Below are positions 54,518-64,000 of a DNA stretch of 64,000 bases, piece after piece. Every line of letters begins with the position of its first letter. Within the stretch, counting starts at the first letter, position 1. The notes beneath the pieces were generated by a model, which saw only the letters and a list, made by a program, of their open reading frames with translations, searched no databases and was not told the origin of the DNA. The DNA is from Paraphoma chrysanthemicola (taxonomy: Eukaryota; Ascomycota; Dothideomycetes; Pleosporales; Phaeosphaeriaceae), in assembly GCA_020744225.1 (NCBI GenBank), contig JAGMWG010000015.1, positions 1,218,221 to 1,282,220 on the forward strand, written 5' to 3'. The translations under genes were made by a program, and so were the position numbers.

Positions 54518-57188
54518 GTAAATATTATGATATAGACATAGAGAGATAATTCTATATACTTTTAAAAAGAATATAAGTTTTATAAGCTTATTCTACTTAT
54601 TAACTACTCTAAGGTTAGTATATATATTACTTACTATAAAGTCTAAGTATATAAAGTTATAAGACTTAGAGTTTATATTCTAATATATTCTATCTTAAAT
54701 AGATAATCTAGTAGATATAAGGCAGCATACTAAACCTACGAGGTTATTACAAAAGTACAGACTCTTTTTTTCTTACTTATATTACCTGTGCATAGAAAAG
54801 ACTTACTTTGTTTCTACTCTCTATAATTTTTTATTAGTGCACTCTACTAAGCTACTAAGCTTACTTCTAAACTAATAATAACGCGCTCTATACTTTTAGA
54901 TTTACGCTTTTTTTTATAAGAAAATTTACTCTCTTATTCTTTCTCTCTCTCTTTTATATAATACGCTCTATTACTATCTATACCTAATTAATCTTACTTT
55001 AAGTGTTCTATTAACTTCTTATTCTACGCGCTTTATTAAGACTAATTAGAGCTTACTCTACTCTACTTAGTCTTCGTAACTAGACTACGCGTTACGCTCT
55101 CTTTTAAGCACTTCTTTAAAATCTACTCTACTTATCTTATCTTCTTAGTCTATAACTTAGTCTAAGCTAGAAGAGTATACTACTATAAAGTTAATCTTTA
55201 TAAACTTTTTTTCTACTTTAGACTGCCTATCTACTCTCTAACTCTAGCCTAGCTAAGAGAACTCTAGGAAACCTAGTGGCATCCCGCTCCTAATTAGCTA
55301 GAGACCTCTAGCTGCTAAGGGAAAATCAACCTCGACTCTTTAGAATTCTTACCTCTAAACTTAGTAGAATTCCTAGACTATAGATATTACAGAATAAAAG
55401 TAAATAGGCTATTTTATAGAGAATTGCGCTGCAAAAAAAATAAGCGTCTTTTGTTTTAGCTATACTACTTATCTATCTATACTTGTAGAGGCTAGTAGTG
55501 CTAGTAAAGTAACGCTCTACCTACTCTTTTACCTACTCTACCTTTTTTTTCTTCTCTTCTTACTTCTTTATACTTACCTTATCTTTATATCTCTCTCTCT
55601 CTCTTTACTATGCTAGATATACTAGAGCAGGTAGCTAATTTACTTTGTTACTTACCTATGTACAAAGTAATTATCTGCTGTAATTATAGTGCTGTTCTAA
55701 ACTAGAACTAGCATCTTAAAGAGGCGCACTAGCTGCCTAAGTAAGTCTACTGCGCGATTTAAGACTAAAAAGGCTTTAACTAGCTCCTACTTAACTCTTC
55801 TAACTAAGTCTCTCTACTTGCACTACTTAGTCTGCCTATTCCTCTTCTTAGTAAGCTAATTAACGCTCTTACGTACTAGAAACTAGGCTGCAGCTTTATT
55901 AGTACGCACCTTAAAGCTGTACGGTAGCACCTTAGCTAGAAATACAGCTAGTATGCTACTAAGACTAATTTTTAGTGCTAGAGCTAGATAAAGGTGTAAA
56001 CCTTCTTTAAGACAGGCAGCTGTTAGCAATACTTTACTATGTTCTGCTCTCTAGAAGCTAACGCTGTTACTAAGCCTATAATACTACTAGCACGCAGTAT
56101 AGAGGCTGCGCAGATTCTAGTAGAGGTAGAGGCAGCTTAGTGCTACTACAGACAGGCGCAGGATATTACAGAGGCTAGAACTGTAAAGACTAATTGTACT
56201 AGCTAGTTTAACTACAATAGCTAGCCTAAACACTTAAGCTAGCGTAATCTAGCGTAGTTAAGCTAAGTAAGCTGCCTACTAGACTACTATAATTCTCTTC
56301 TTAGCTAGGCAGTTAAAGTTGTAGACTAACTTATTAAGCAGGCTGTAGCTAGCCTTACTACCTTACTCTTAGAGACTAGGCGCTAGCTACGTAGCCTAAA
56401 AATTAGCGAACCTAACGTCTAGCTGCTTTCCTAGCTGCAGAACTAAGAGTTCTAGCAACGCTATACTTACTACCTTAAGTAATTCCTCTACTACTATCTT
56501 TGTATTACTATAGCTATAATAGAGGCAGAGGAGAAGAAAGGCTGCTGCAAAGAAAGAGAAGAAGAAGAGAAAAAAGAAGAAGAAGAGAAAGAGAAAGAGA
56601 AAGAGAAAGAAGAAGAGAAAGAGGAGAAAGAATAGAAAAAATAAGAGGAGCAGAGCAGAAAAAGAGAAGAGAGGAAAAGAAAAAGAGTGCACTTAGCTAA
56701 AGAGGCAGTACTAGTAAGAAGCTAACTAGTAAGTAGTAATAGAAGAGGCAGTACAGCAGCTAAGGTACTACTAGTACGCTAGCTAATACTAGCCTATCTA
56801 GTAAGCTACTAAGAAGAAGAGGTAGAGAGTAATATAAGTAGTGTAGACACGTTAGCTTTAGAGAATAAGAGCGCAGCAAATTAGTCTAACCGAGACGACG
56901 TAACAAAAGAGGCCTGTTTCGTGCCGAAATTAGTATTACGCTACTATTACACTAACTAAGAGTAGTAGAAACTATACGCTATTCGCTATATGCAATACAT
57001 TCTACAAATAGTATTAAAATGCAGAAGTTTGTATAGAGAAGTTGCTTATCCTGTTCGCATTAGCTAAATTATTATCTTACATATTAGAGATCGCGTGTAA
57101 TCGTAGCTGCTAATATTAACTTAGAGTTACAAAGTTCTAATACGACGTAGATTATGCAGCCCTATTACAATAGTTACATCTATAGGAA
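54518..57188. repeat. AT-rich RIP-degraded repeat block
   Basis: Base composition changes abruptly at the PKS stop. In 54541-54720 I find no CpA and no TpG in 180 bases, while TpA is very frequent. That is the footprint of RIP (CpA to TpA on both strands). The block has no open coding frame of substance. The original element cannot be named by eye, although short stretches such as 56880-56960 are less altered. Confidence 0.85.
56520..56700. repeat. Purine-rich low-complexity tract
   Basis: A run of GAA/GAGAAA-type units, almost pure A and G on the plus strand, lies inside the RIP block. It survives because it contains hardly any CpA or TpG. Open frames across it are artefacts of composition. 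Confidence 0.8.
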
Positions 57189-57764
57189 CCTAACTAATAT
57201 GAGGCAGGGTTTTAGGCCTAATTTTCGCCAAATATCGCTTAACGTTAGGGTTTCCCACTTTTCGCACGGCAATTCTGAGGCCTGAAACCCACTTTATCAA
57301 CCCCCCGAAACCTAAGAACTTCTGACTGTTATCTATTAATATTTGGTACAGATTTATCTTAAAATTACATGCACAATTAATCTCTAGAGTTGCAGCATAT
57401 TAGTCTTGTGTTGCGTCGTTGAAATTACTGCTGCAGACACAGAGGACGTTGGGATGGAGAACCTTGTCTGGGACAGCTGAGCAGCTGTCGCGTAAGCTAA
57501 GCAGCAAATTAACAATAGCGTACGTTGCGCAAATGACTGACAATGGCTGCAGAAAATTACTAGAGAGAACTGCGACACTGTTATCTGCTTTTTTGAAGAA
57601 TTTGGCGTTCTTGTGTGCAAACAGTACTATACAGGAGTTGTTAATCTTGACAGGCACTTACGAGAATAGCATGGAACCCCTATTGCACAGCGACGACAAG
57701 TACTAGAGTACTTTGCACAATTTTCTGTTGTCAATCCAAGTACAGTCGAACTGCTAGAGGAGCC
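57189..57764 (+). repeat. Direct duplication, copy A (heavily C-to-T mutated)
   Basis: 576 bp matching copy B (57791-58366) without indels. I count about 29 differences. About 27 are C in B and T in A, 18 of those in CpA context and 7 in CpG. It corresponds to the 5' flank and N-terminal coding part of the helicase relict and carries an early TGA. Confidence 0.85.
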
Positions 57765-57818
57765 TAACTAATATGAGGCAGGGTTTTAGGCCTAACTAAT
57801 ATGAGGCAGGGTTTTAGG
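57763..57818 (+). repeat. 28-bp tandem unit at the duplication junction
   Basis: A 28-bp unit starting CCTAACTAATATGAGGCAGG is repeated head to tail at 57763-57790 and 57791-57818. A third copy begins copy A at 57189. It marks the boundary where the 576-bp duplication was joined. Confidence 0.85.
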
Positions 57819-58366
57819 CCTAATTTTCGCCAAATATCGCTTAACGTTAGGGTTTCCCACTTTTCGCACGGCAATTCTGAGGCCCGAAACCCACTTCATC
57901 AACCCCCCGAAACCCAAGAACTTCTGACTGTTATCCATTAATATTTGGTACAGATTTATCTTAAAATTACATGCACAATCAATCTCTAGAGTTGCAGCAC
58001 ATCAGTCTTGTGTTGCGTCGTTGAAATCACTGCTGCAGACACAGAGGACGTTGGGATGGAGAACCCCGTCTGGGACAGCCGAGCAGCTGTCGCGCAAGCT
58101 AAGCAGCAAATCAACAACAGCGCACGTTGCGCAAACGACCGACAATGGCCGCAGAAAATTACTAGAGAGAACTGCAACACTGTTATCTGCTTTCTTGAAG
58201 AATTTGGCGTTCTTGTGTGCAAACAGCACCATACAGGAGTCGTCAATCTTGACAGGCACTTACGAGAACAGCATAGAACCCCCATTGCACAGCGACGACA
58301 AGTACTAGAGCACTTTGCACAATTTTCTGTTGTCAATCCAAGTACAGTCGAACTGCCAGAGGAGCC
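57791..58366 (+). repeat. Direct duplication, copy B (less mutated)
   Basis: 576 bp leading into the helicase relict, whose ATG is at 58056. Compared with copy A it keeps most C residues. Only two positions suggest change in B (G to A). Confidence 0.85.
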
Positions 58367-61300
58367 CGCAGCGCTCATTCCCGAACTCGGGGCGCCGTTG
58401 AGCGGTATGCAGTGCAGAGCGTGCAGCTTCATCACAGTCAGCACGAGCAGCATAAAGACACACTGCAGAAAATTGCACCAACTTTCTTGGACAGGGGATA
58501 AAAGCGCATTGTATTCAACTGTGAAAGTTCAGACGTTTTTCAGCAGCGGGGGGTTGCAGAAATATTTTATTGTTGATTTAGGTGCTGAAAACAATGTTGA
58601 GAATTCCGAAAGATTGAAACTAAACCAGGTTGCTCAGCAGCAGCTTAGCGATTATCAAAAAGTGCGAAAACAGATTGACGACGACATGCAAGTAATAGAA
58701 GAGGCAGCAAAGACTGATAAAACTGGCTGGTTCACGAGAACAAAGTGGTTGCCGTTTCTGAAAGGCCGCAATCTCGCTCATCTGGGCTACGCAGCCCGCT
58801 TACCCGATCGCAACGAGGCAAAGCTACGTCTTGCTGCTGAGCTAACAGAAAAATTAATTGAGCAGAGTGTGAGGGGGCTAGCGACACTTCCAGATGAGAC
58901 ACGGCGATGGCTCAAAAGTGCAAAGCAGACAGAGGTTGATGTACGTCCGTTGGCGCGAATGCAGAACCCCGAGAGTCAGGCAACGTACGCTGGCTACATG
59001 GTCCGATTTGTGTGCTTCTATCTCCGCATCATCGCCGACGAAGAGCGTCGAGTAGATGAATTTTATCACAAGGGTCTCAGCTTGTTAACAGCGGTGATGA
59101 GGAAAGCAGCGAGGATAGCAGCACGGAGAGCGAGTGCAACGACAGTGGCAAGGACAATAACGCTGGAAGCTCCGACAACGACAGCATTGCGCCGCCGCGC
59201 ACACCGCGCAAGAATACGCAAGTTGACAAACTGAAAGACGCGCGGGAGCTGTTTACGTGGAAGGGCGATCAGAAGGCGCTGGCAATGCAGCTCTGGCTGA
59301 CGCTGGACGACAGCGACGCGACCGCTCAGACGAGCGCTCTGCTTGACTCGCTGACTTCATTTATTCTTACGGGGTATGGTAATGACGCGATGTCGACTGG
59401 TCTGGTGCAGTATCTCGCCGTGCTAGGCATAGACACGCAGACGAACCGCTTGCGCACGGCAAAGAATTACTCGTACATGCTGGCTGGCGTTGTGTACTGT
59501 ACCCGGGTGCTAGCTGTTGAAAAGTTGCTTCCGGCAGCTGAACGTGAAGATCAGACAGAGGAAGATCGCGATCGATTCTTAGATATGCGCAAGAAGTATC
59601 TGGCGGACGGCTCGTACAGTCCGATGAGTGCAATGCTTAGTCTGCTGGCATACGGCAAGCACGCAGCGATGAACGAAGGGAACGCTGGCAACACTTCTTG
59701 GTCGCCCGACAAGAAGACTTTCTATCTTAACGGTCGGCCGATCGAGGTTCAACGCTTCTGCAAGATGGCACAGAGCATGGAGGCTGAGTTGGTGGAGCGA
59801 TTCTGGCAGCTGTGCTGGGTCGACAATGTTGCTGACCGCTTTGCAATTGATCTGGAGCAGATTACAGACGACGTTACGTTCACAACGCGGGGCAAGTCTT
59901 TTGTGACAACTGCTGGCAACGGTCTGTCTGAAGGGTTGGCTTGGATGCTGAAGCAGGCGCGGAGTACAGAGGGCGGCATGCGACTGCAGACTTCTGACGG
60001 CCGGTGGAGAAGGAAAAAGGTGCGAGAGTATCTGCGCGAGCTAGACCGTTTCAAGGAGCTCAAGCTGTGTTGCGTGCACGTTGAACAAGGTCAGCCGGCT
60101 CGAGGGTCTGAGATTACGACGACACGGCATCGCAACGGACTACTGCAGGACCGCAATTGGTATATCATCGCTGGTATGATGGTATCAGTGGTTCGCTACT
60201 ACAAGTCGCAGTCTCAGTTTGACGCGCCGAAGGTAGTGCCGCGCTTTCTGCCGCCGCGGTTGGGACAGATTATGGCGCTCTACTTGAGTTACTTGCAGCC
60301 GTTTGAAGAGTATCTTGTGGTGCAGGTCTTGGGTGGTGGGGTGCACGACTACATCTGGGGCGACGGGCAGGGGGCATGGGGCACCGACCGACTTACAAGG
60401 GTGCTGGAGCGCGAGACAGGCAAGCGGCTCGGTGTCAAGCTACATACGCTGGGGTACCGTCACACTGCTGTTGGCATTGGCCGGGTCAAAGTGGGCGAGT
60501 CATTTGGTCGGGGCTATCAAGACGAGGTGGGGGAGATGGATGAAGCAGAAGTGGACGAAGATCAGGAAGATCTTCTTGAGCTGCAGAACTCGCGGACAAC
60601 GTTGATGGGCGTGGGCAACTACAGCGTGTCGATTGACATCGTGAAGCATCTCAGCACGCGGTCGATCGATGCGTTCCGGGCACTCAGCACGGCGTGGCAT
60701 CGCTTCTTAGGTGTGGATGGGCAGGCAGCTGAGCACGAAGCGCCGACGCGGCAACGGAAGAGAGCGATGCGGGAGAGCATGTCTGGGCTGGCGATTCTGC
60801 CGAAAGAGAAGGCGGTGCATGTAGAAGACACGCGGGTTACGGCGGTACAGCGAGCGCTACAGAAGGTGTTGGGCAAACAAGACGTTGGGTTTCGGTCGAT
60901 GGAGCAGGAACAGGCACTGTACGCGGTGCTGGACAAGCAGACGCCGCTCGTGGTCGTGCTTCCGACTGGGGGAGGGAAGAGCTTGCTGTTCACGCTGCCG
61001 GCTTGTGTGGAAGAGACGGGCGTGACGGTAGTTGTTGTGCCGTACCGGGCGTTGATTGAGGATCTGGTTGGCCGGATTCGCGATGCTGGAGTCGACTGTA
61101 TGGAATAGAAGCATGGCGAAAGCAACCCGGCGTCCGTAGTGGTTGTCAGTGCGGATGTAGCGGGCGACATGACGAGCAACGGCAACTTCTTGGGTTATGC
61201 TCAGTTGCTGAAAGGCAAGGGGTTGCTGCAGCGGATTGTGGTCGACGAGTGTCATCTGGTGCTAACGGCACGGCACTGGCGAGAGAATCTACTCAAGGTC

Positions 61301-62640
61301 AAGAATCTGCGACTGCTTAGGTGTCCGATGGTGCTATTAACGGCAACGCTGCCGCCGTTGCAGGAGGGCGAGCTGGAGGCAAGCATGCTTGTGAAGAATG
61401 CAACGTACATCCGGGCCAGTACAGTAAGGCCGAACGCTCGATACTTTGTATCGTGGTGTCAACGCAAGGCGCTAGAGAATACAGCGCTGTGGATGTGCGA
61501 GCGATAGGCTGCAAGACTGCGGCAGACGGGACAGAAGGGGGTTGTGTATTGTCTCAGCAAGGCGCAGAGCGAGCAGATAGCAGAAGCGCTAGGGTGTGCA
61601 TACTATCACGCGGGCATAGACGCTAACGAGCGGGCTGATCAACTGCAAGAGTAGGTAGAGCATAGTGAGTTAATTGTAGCTACGTCGGCGCTTAGAACGG
61701 GGGTAGACTACGCGAGGATTGTGTACATCTTGCACGTTGGGATGCCGTAGAGCATTACCAACTTCGCTCAGGCAAGTAGACGTAGAGGACGAGGCGGAGA
61801 GGAGGTCAATATAGTAGTGGTGCTTAAGCAGGGGGAGGTTGAGAAGAGGATAGAGCAAGAGAGCGATGACATAGAGGTAGTAGCAATAGGGCAGTTTCTG
61901 GTTGGGAGCGGGTGCCAACAGAAGCTGATGAGCTCGTATATAGATGTAAAGGGGGTCAGGTATCAAGAGATAGAGGCAGTCCGTTGCGATCGATGTAGGG
62001 AGGGGGAAGATGCTTAGTTAGAGGAGCAGGAGAATTAGGCTCGCAAATAGGCTACGGTAGAGGAGGCGTTTAGTAAGCTGCAGAATAGATGTGCAATCTG
62101 CTAGATAGTAGAACAGGAGCATGCAGCAAGACAGGAGGATGAATAAAAGAAGCATAGGACGATGCAATGCACGGCGTAGGAGCACGCAACAGGGGCAGGA
62201 GCGGATAAGTTCCAGAAGAAGATGGTGGACTGGACGGTGAAGAATAATTGTCGGCGGTGCTAAGTAAGTCAGAAGTACTGCGCAACAGGGGAGGGGATAG
62301 ACAAGCGGTGTCAGTAGGCGAATGTAGTAGTACCGCTAGCGTACGCAGCGCGTCTAACTCGAAGAGGCATTGCGACAATAGAAGATTGCGGATTTGAGGA
62401 GATAGAAGACGATGCATACGCTAGATAGTTAGGGAAGAGGCATAGGGAGGAGGTATAGGGACAGGTGTTTACGAACGCAATAGCAATAGCGATTCGGCTT
62501 ATACTGCAATGCCGTTAGGTAGGAGAGTATAGTAAGATGTAGTTAGAGTAAGAATACAAGAAATAGAGATATGTCCGCTTACTTGTAGAGTAGGCGCAGA
62601 GATAAGAATTCAAAAATTAGCTACTCAGGTAAGGGGTTCA
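58056..62640 (+). pseudogene. Telomere-linked RecQ-type helicase relict with OrsD-like zinc finger and recombinase-like middle
   Basis: From ATG 58056 the frame starts with an OrsD/DUF3505-like finger (VLVCKQHHTGVVNLDRHLRE) and a second finger (MQCRACSFITVSTSSIKTHC). A frameshift lies at about 59060-59100, then a long frame follows. Its middle has RGSEITTTR, LGYRHTAVGIGR and GVGNYSVS, like the Arg, RHT and Tyr boxes of tyrosine recombinases. Helicase motifs follow: PTGGGKSLLF (I), VVDECHLV (II, DECH) and LLTATLPP (III). Stops TAG at 61106, 61505, 61652, 61748 and 62015, and many more to about 62640, lie in one frame. Most fit TGG to TAG, some CAG to TAG. The C-terminus kept Cys pairs (CAIC, CRRC). 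Such genes sit next to telomeres in many fungi. Confidence 0.82.
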
Positions 62641-62765
62641 GGGTTATAAATAGAGAATACTCTATACTAGCAACAGTAGGACATAAAATAAGAAAAGAAG
62701 AAGAGTAAGCCCGCGCTAAGGCGTACAGTATTATGAGAGATGTTTTATCTTTAATGTGTAATGTC

Positions 62766-63020
62766 TAACTGGTTAGTTGTCTGATGTCAGTTGTCTGATG
62801 TCAGTTGTCTAATGTCAGTTGTCTGATGTCGGTTGTCTAATATCAGTTGTCTTTGTCTGATTTTCTGGTTCCGGGTGTCTGATTCCAGGTGTCTGATTTC
62901 CAATGTCTGATTTCTGATTTCTAATCTCTGATTTCTGATTTCTAATTTCTGATTTTCGATTTTCGATTTTCGATTTTCGATTTTCGATTTTCAATTTTTG
63001 ATTTTTAATTTCTGAGTTCT
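62766..63020. repeat. Degenerate short tandem repeats
   Basis: The left part repeats a 14-bp unit like GTCTGATGTCAGTT about five times. It then grades into units of 7-14 bp such as TCTGATT, and finally six to seven copies of GATTTTC. It looks like repeated slippage expansion. No coding content. Confidence 0.8.
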
Positions 63021-63176
63021 AATTTATAACTTTTACTTAGAGGTAAATATCTAGAGTAGTAGAACAGCTGTTACAGAGAATAACAACACGTAAGAGAACT
63101 ACGGAAAAATGAAGTATAAACTGCGCGAATTAGCAAGGTATTATAGGAAGAGCATATAAGAGTAGAGAAAAGACAG

Positions 63177-63840
63177 GGTAGGCGGCTGGGCCGTAATACA
63201 GAAGAAGAGGGTAAGAATTAGGGTGAGAGGTTTATAGACAGAGTAGGCGGCTAGGCCGTAATACAGAAGAAGAGGGTAAGTATTAGGGTGAGAGGTTTAA
63301 AGACAGGGTAGGCGGCTAGGCCGTAATACAGAAGAAGAGGGTGAGTATTAGGGTGAGAGGTTTAAAGACGGGGTGGGCGGTTGGGCCGTGATATAGAAGA
63401 AGAGAGTGCAGGGTAAGGGTGAAGGGAAAGACGGGGTGGGCGGTTGGGCCGTGATATAGAAGAAGAGGGTACAGGGTAAGAGTAAAGGGAAAGACGGGGT
63501 GGGCGGTTAGGCCGTAATATAGAAGAAGAGAGTGCAGGGTAAGAGCGAAGGGAAAGAAAGGGGTGAGCAGTTAGGCCGTAATACAGAAGAAGAGGGTGCA
63601 GGGTAAGAGTGAAGGGAAAGACGGAGTAGGCGGTTAGGCCGTAATATAGAAGAAGAGGGTGCAAGGTAAGGGCGAAGGGAAAGAAAGGGGTGGGTGGTTG
63701 GGCCGTGATATAGAAGAAGAGGGTGCAGGGTAAGGGCGAAGGGAAAGAAAGGGGTGGGCGGTTGGGCCGTGATACAGAAGAAGAGGGTGAAGGAAAAGAC
63801 GGGGTGAGTAGTTAGGGTGTGATGTAAAAGAAGAGCGAAA
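63177..63840. repeat. Subtelomeric tandem repeat, 11 copies of a 63-66 bp unit
   Basis: The core GGCGGTTGGGCCGTGATATA is followed by GAAGAAGAGGGT and recurs with its ccgt at about 63191, 63255, 63321, 63386, 63449, 63512, 63575, 63639, 63702 and 63767, with a diverged last copy at 63815. Spacing is 63-66 bp, then 48 bp. The first three copies form one subtype (..ATTAGGGTGAGAGG..) and the rest another (..AGGGTAAGGGCGAAGGG..). Confidence 0.85.
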
Positions 63841-63871
63841 CGGCTAACCCGGTGGTCAAGTAGAGAACCGC

Positions 63872-64000
63872 TTAGGGTTAGGGTTAGGTTAGGGTTAGGG
63901 TTAGGGTTAGGGTTAGGGTTAGGGTTAGGGTTAGGGTTAGGGTTAGGGTTAGGGTTAGGGTTAGGGTTAGGGTTAGGGTTAGGGTTAGGTTAGGGTAGGG
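63872..64000 (+). repeat. Telomere, TTAGGG array
   Basis: 129 bases made of 22 units reading TTAGGG on the plus strand, so the chromosome end is to the right. Variant units are TTAGG at 63884-63888 and 63985-63989 and TAGGG at 63996-64000. The array probably continues past the window or was trimmed by assembly. Confidence 0.98.

Noticed and set aside
56396..56700. Open frames on both strands in the purine-rich tract (Phe/Leu-rich or Arg/Glu-rich)
   Set aside because: They arise from low-complexity GAA/GAGAAA repeats inside RIP-degraded DNA.
57240..57260. Internal TTAGGG-like string in copies A and B
   Set aside because: Single occurrence within unique duplicated sequence, not an interstitial telomere array.
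58056..62640. Starship captain (DUF3435) or other cargo-carrying element
   Set aside because: The gene has OrsD-like fingers and RecQ helicase motifs, lies at a telomere and has no cargo boundary; it fits a telomere-linked helicase better.
63362..63664. 100-codon minus-strand frame with repeats of Leu-Leu-Tyr-Tyr-Gly type
   Set aside because: It simply translates the 63-66 bp subtelomeric repeat; repeat divergence is not codon-like.
1..64000. tRNA, rRNA, riboswitch and CRISPR features
   Set aside because: I saw no cloverleaf with A and B boxes, no rRNA sequence and no spaced repeats of CRISPR type. Absence by eye is not proof; tRNAscan-type software would settle the tRNAs.

Overview
The window is the right-hand end of a chromosome of a filamentous ascomycete (Pezizomycotina). 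It ends in 22 TTAGGG-type telomere units. Nearly all genes have short GT..AG introns of 49-97 bp with CTNAY-like branch points. Several families are typical of this group: an NLR with a HeLo-like partner, a BTB protein, a Zn2Cys6 regulator, an OPT transporter and an HR-PKS. The distal 10 kb carries repeat-induced point mutation (RIP). A Dothideomycete is a reasonable guess from the protein flavour, but the sequence alone does not settle the class.

Layout. 0.6-4.5 kb: a divergent pair, a HeLo-like effector and an NLR (NACHT plus ankyrin). Both carry similar candidate amyloid-signalling motifs, and the NLR has three in-frame stops. 4.5-13.7 kb: housekeeping or accessory enzymes (Ayg1-type hydrolase, membrane alpha/beta hydrolase, GH17 glucanase, BTB protein, carboxylesterase). 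14.3-20.9 kb: a compact sugar-use group of sugar transporter, Zn2Cys6 regulator and intracellular GH32 invertase, the last two divergent. 21-31 kb: an F-box/2EXR-like protein, a decayed CrtC/kievitone-hydratase-like gene, a seven-exon OPT oligopeptide transporter and a membrane-anchored double amidohydrolase (CE9-like).

32.3-54.5 kb looks like a secondary-metabolite cluster: DHA2 efflux MFS, bZIP-ankyrin (bANK) regulator, secreted BBE-type FAD oxidase, SDR, P450, polyketide-transferase-like hydrolase, and a six-exon highly reducing PKS (KS-AT-DH-[no MT]-ER-KR-ACP, no thioesterase). The pairing of a bANK regulator with a DHA2 exporter recalls TOXE/TOXA of the HC-toxin locus. The PKS would build a reduced chain, the hydrolase would release or transfer it, and the P450, SDR and FAD oxidase would tailor it. 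The product is unknown.

Directly after the PKS stop codon the sequence becomes AT-rich and loses CpA/TpG (54.5-57.2 kb, RIP). Then come a 576-bp direct duplication, one copy of which carries about 27 C-to-T changes, and a telomere-linked RecQ-type helicase pseudogene whose C-terminal half is full of TGG-to-TAG stops. The end is made of short tandem repeats, 11 copies of a 63-66 bp subtelomeric repeat, and the telomere.
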